Source: Trebonia sp. (GTDB lineage Bacteria > Actinomycetota > Actinomycetes > Streptosporangiales > Streptosporangiaceae). Taken from it: DNA of 7,296 bases. The stretch covers positions 1 to 7,296 of the forward strand of contig JASHPP010000204.1 of assembly GCA_030038035.1 (NCBI GenBank), read 5' to 3'. Shown here piece by piece: positions 5,514-7,296 of this stretch. Made by a program: the position numbers and the translations under genes. Numbering within the stretch: the stretch's first letter is position 1; each line of letters opens with the position of its first letter. Below the pieces are notes generated by a model. That model was not told the DNA's origin. It did not search any database and worked only from the letters and a program-made list of their open reading frames with translations.

Positions 5514-6300
5514 GCCGCCATCCCGCTGAGCGAGCCTCCTGCACCGCTGCGAAGCAGAGGGCACGGGACGTGTCCACAACGTCGCGCAGCACGCCGGGGC
5601 CGAGCCCGCGATCAGCTGCGCCAGCGGCGATGAACTCATCGACCTGGCGCAGCCCCGCGCGGGTGAGCAGTGTCTTCTCGTTGGTGACCCACTGGCCGCG
5701 AGCGGCCAGCACCGCATGCGCCGCCTGGGAGGCCGCCTGGGCCACGAGCCCGGCACACTGGGCCAGCCGGCCGTAGGGTGCGTGGCTGGCGCGCGCGTAG
5801 CCAAACGTCTGTTCGGCTCTGCGCCACCAGACTCCCGGTGCCCGCTCGCGCAGTGCGGGCGGGAATTCCGGGGTCGGCAACTGGCCGCGCAGCTCAAGCC
5901 TGACGGCCAGCTCCGCCAGCAGCAGGTAAGACGGAATACCCGCGAGGTGAAACATCAGCGGCTCGATGCGGAACTGGCCCTCCCGTGACGCGGCGATCTC
6001 GCGGTCAACGGCGTCCAGGTCGCGGTAGTGCACGTCCACCCGGCGGCCGTCGACGTCCAGCCACGCCCCGCCGTTGAACACGCCAGGGCTCCAGCCGCCG
6101 ACTTCGAAAACCTCGCCAGGCCACCCGACGTCGCGCAGCGCCTGCGGATCGAAGTGACCTCTGTAGTAGATCGAGAAATCCCAGTCGCTGTCCGGCCGGT
6201 GCGTGCCGTCGGCGCGGGAACCGCCCAGGGTGACCGCCTTCACTGCGGGCAGGTCCCCGAGACGTCCGGCAACGTGACGCAGGAAGGCATCCTCGTCCAC
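5497..6300 (-). CDS. Nucleotidyltransferase domain protein (polymerase-beta fold)
   Basis: The 267-residue protein begins with a polymerase-beta-type nucleotidyltransferase domain with all expected residues. These are LGGSRADGT (residues 25-33) with the GS motif, DSDWDFS (37-43) giving the metal ligands D39 and D41, and the third carboxylate D89 in RVDVHYRD. Residues from about 110 onward are helical (LLLAELAVRLEL, WVTNEKTLLTRAGL) and probably bind the acceptor. Enzymes of this layout move a nucleotide onto a small molecule, protein or RNA; aminoglycoside adenylyltransferases are one known outcome, and antitoxin-like MNT proteins another. The substrate cannot be told here. The start is GTG 6300, with only a weak AGG upstream; TAGGTT (minus strand, 6307-6312) could be a -10 placing the RNA start at the GTG itself. 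It is the first gene of a two-gene operon with the MBL hydrolase and is divergent from the membrane-protein operon. Confidence 0.85.
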   Translation of the reverse strand: MDEDAFLRHVAGRLGDLPAVKAVTLGGSRADGTHRPDSDWDFSIYYRGHFDPQALRDVGWPGEVFEVGGWSPGVFNGGAWLDVDGRRVDVHYRDLDAVDREIAASREGQFRIEPLMFHLAGIPSYLLLAELAVRLELRGQLPTPEFPPALRERAPGVWWRRAEQTFGYARASHAPYGRLAQCAGLVAQAASQAAHAVLAARGQWVTNEKTLLTRAGLRQVDEFIAAGAADRGLGPGVLRDVVDTSRALCFAAVQEARSAGWRHAALS

Positions 6301-6315
6301 AGCAGGAACCTAGCA

Positions 6316-6333
6316 GCCCCGCTACCGCGGGGC
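6316..6333 (-). promoter_or_regulatory. Perfect hairpin just upstream of the nucleotidyltransferase start
   Basis: GCCCCGC (6316-6322) pairs with GCGGGGC (6327-6333) around TACC. It ends 16 bases before the GTG start. It would lie in the mRNA leader if transcription begins further upstream, where it could affect translation. If the transcript is leaderless it would instead lie between promoter elements. Confidence 0.35.
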
Positions 6334-6335
6334 AC

Positions 6336-6371
6336 CTGGTTATTCCGCTGGTTATTCCGCTGGCTATTCCG
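6336..6371. repeat. 12-bp tandem repeat, three copies
   Basis: The unit CTGGTTATTCCG occurs three times head to tail; the third copy differs by one base (GGCTATT for GGTTATT). It is AT-richer than its surroundings and lies in the 153-base gap between the divergent nucleotidyltransferase and membrane-protein genes. It may be a set of binding sites or a slippage-prone microsatellite. Confidence 0.8.
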
Positions 6372-6394
6372 CGCTCAGGCCACCCGCCCCGCTC

Positions 6395-6424
6395 TTGACT
6401 TTGAAATGCAAAGTACACTAGCTT
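6395..6424 (+). promoter_or_regulatory. Probable promoter of the membrane protein-regulator operon
   Basis: TTGACT (6395-6400) and TAGCTT (6419-6424) are separated by 18 bases and fit the actinobacterial TTGACn / TAnnnT pattern. Transcription would start near 6431, leaving a leader of about 23 bases that includes the GGAGG at 6445-6449. TACACT at 6414-6419 is an alternative -10 but lacks a matching -35. Confidence 0.5.
6398..6414. promoter_or_regulatory. Operator 1, ACTTTG-N5-CAAAGT
   Basis: A perfect 6-bp inverted repeat with a 5-base spacer. It overlaps the -35 element and the spacer of the probable promoter. It is likely bound by the winged-helix regulator encoded from 7104. Confidence 0.6.
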
Positions 6425-6437
6425 TGAGCCACAAAGT
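6421..6437. promoter_or_regulatory. Operator 2, GCTTTG-N5-CAAAGT
   Basis: A second copy of the operator with one outer mismatch, 23 bp downstream of operator 1 (same spacer length, same CTTTG/CAAAG core). It overlaps the -10 element and the expected start of transcription, so occupation should block RNA polymerase. Confidence 0.6.
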
Positions 6438-6453
6438 TAAGTCTGGAGGCGCC

Positions 6454-7107
6454 ATGAACGAGGGAACCGGCATGCGGGACGCCACGGGCCCCGATGAGGG
6501 AGCGATGGACGCGCGGGACGCGATAGCCATCATGGGAGAGGCGCGCAAGCGGGCCGAACACGAGCTGACGATCAACCGCCCGGCGATCTTCGCGAGCTGG
6601 GGGCTGGTATACCTGCTCGGTTACGGCGTGATCTGGCTGTCGGTCCGCGGGCAGCGGCCCTACCAGGCGCCGCAGGGCTGGGCGATCGCGCTGGTCATCG
6701 TGCTCGCCGCGATCGCTTGTGCGACCACCGTGGGGGTGACGAACCGGGCGGTCAGCGGCGTTGGCGGCGCGTCCGCGCGGCGGCGGCGCAGCTACGTCCT
6801 GGCAGGTGCCCTCGGACTGGGCGGCGTGTACCTCATGGAGGCCGCGCTCCGCTCCGCCGGCGCGAGCCTGGGAGTCATCGCAGTGATGGGCGCATCCGGG
6901 CCGATACTCGTGGCCGGGGTAGTTCTCGTCGCCAGCACCGCTGTCTGGCAGAACTGGCACGTGTTCGGCCTGGGCGGCTGGCAGATCGTCGTGGCGGGGT
7001 GCAGCGGGTTCGCGGGCGCGGTGGGGGTCTGGGCCGTGGACGCGCTGGCGGCCGGGGCCGGGTTCCTGGTCGTAGCGGCCGTCGCGTTCGCCCGGGCGCG
7101 CCGATGA
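6454..7107 (+). CDS. Polytopic membrane protein of unknown function
   Basis: The 217-residue protein has a charged, probably cytoplasmic N-terminus of about 43 residues (with the helical DAIAIMGEARKRAEHEL) and then about six hydrophobic segments, near residues 44-64, 76-96, 113-131, 137-160, 174-194 and 197-213. A basic loop (SARRRRS, 107-113) separates the second and third, which suits a cytoplasmic loop. No enzyme or transporter motif was recognised. The start ATG 6454 is strongly supported by GGAGG at 6445-6449, four bases away. The frame is open far upstream, but that part is shadow of the divergent gene and intergenic sequence. The stop overlaps the start of the regulator gene (ATGA at 7104-7107), so the two are translationally coupled. 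Membrane proteins paired with a small winged-helix regulator often sense or respond to envelope conditions; this is inference from context. Confidence 0.85.
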   Translation: MNEGTGMRDATGPDEGAMDARDAIAIMGEARKRAEHELTINRPAIFASWGLVYLLGYGVIWLSVRGQRPYQAPQGWAIALVIVLAAIACATTVGVTNRAVSGVGGASARRRRSYVLAGALGLGGVYLMEAALRSAGASLGVIAVMGASGPILVAGVVLVASTAVWQNWHVFGLGGWQIVVAGCSGFAGAVGVWAVDALAAGAGFLVVAAVAFARARR

Positions 7108-7296
7108 GCGACGACGGGCTCGACCCGGTCATCCACGCGCCGGCCCGGCTTCGCCTGATGGTGACGCTGGCGGCGCTGCCGGACGGCGACACCCTGTCCT
7201 TCACCAGGCTGCAGGACATGATCGGGCTGACACCGGGCAACCTGATCACCCACCTGCGCAAACTGGAGGGCGCCGGGTACGTGCAGACGGACAAGA
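7104..7296 (+). CDS. Winged-helix transcriptional regulator, N-terminal part (cut by window edge)
   Basis: The first 64 codons are present. After a short head, the protein has DPVIHAPARLRLMVTLAALP (residues 7-26), then the helix-turn-helix SFTRLQDMIGLTPGNLITHL (32-51) and RKLEGAGYVQTDK (52-64) leading into the wing. This order is typical of the small MarR/ArsR-like 'winged helix DNA-binding domain' group (HTH_27 type), usually about 100 residues, acting as dimers. It shares ATGA with the membrane-protein gene and probably binds the two CTTTG-N5-CAAAG sites upstream of that gene, repressing its own operon. The effector is unknown, and the C-terminal end lies outside the window. Confidence 0.88.
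   Translation, partial: MSDDGLDPVIHAPARLRLMVTLAALPDGDTLSFTRLQDMIGLTPGNLITHLRKLEGAGYVQTDK

Noticed and set aside
5514..5897. Upstream extension of the MBL hydrolase to 5897
   Set aside because: The added 128 residues are a shadow of the nucleotidyltransferase reading frame and do not resemble the fold; the family sequence begins at the ATG at 5513.
6028..6453. Upstream extension of the membrane protein to 6028
   Set aside because: It would cover the divergent nucleotidyltransferase, the repeats, the promoter and the operators; ATG 6454 has an ideal ribosome binding site.

Overview
The base composition and codon use point to a high-GC actinomycete (Actinomycetota), probably a Streptomyces- or Streptosporangium-like soil lineage. 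Genes on the right are very GC-rich: 4561-4620 counts 49 G+C of 60. The central methyltransferase is clearly poorer: 2041-2100 counts 28 of 60. No rRNA, tRNA, CRISPR array or intact insertion sequence was seen. The genus cannot be fixed from the sequence alone.

Layout. (1) 1-336, minus: the N-terminal part of an isopenicillin-N-synthase-family 2-oxoglutarate/Fe(II) oxygenase, running off the left edge, with a GC-rich leader holding strong hairpins (362-391, 428-458). (2) 337-1715: about 1.4 kb with no intact gene. It contains apparent gene debris: minus-strand fragments at about 482-640 and a frameshifted, 5'-truncated HicB-type antitoxin remnant at 647-908. (3) 1716-2504, plus: a stand-alone class I SAM-dependent methyltransferase in a lower-GC island. 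(4) 2505-3037: spacer with tandem hairpins (2823-2862) and a 9-bp inverted repeat (2916-2955). (5) 3038-4744, plus: a DinB-like protein followed by an MFS exporter. (6) 6300-4737, minus: a two-gene operon of a polymerase-beta-type nucleotidyltransferase and a metallo-beta-lactamase-fold hydrolase, overlapping by 17 nt; the hydrolase also overlaps the MFS gene tail to tail by 8 nt. (7) 6454-7296, plus: a polytopic membrane protein and a winged-helix regulator sharing ATGA, with two CTTTG-N5-CAAAG operators on the promoter.

The left half looks like an accessory, rearranged zone. The right half holds three compact, intact modules. The best supported regulatory circuit is the last one: a regulator probably repressing its own membrane-protein operon through a pair of 17-bp palindromes. 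The most unusual gene pair is the nucleotidyltransferase with the MBL hydrolase; both active sites look complete, and the tight overlap argues for a joint role. Nothing here can be claimed as a proven new system from sequence alone.
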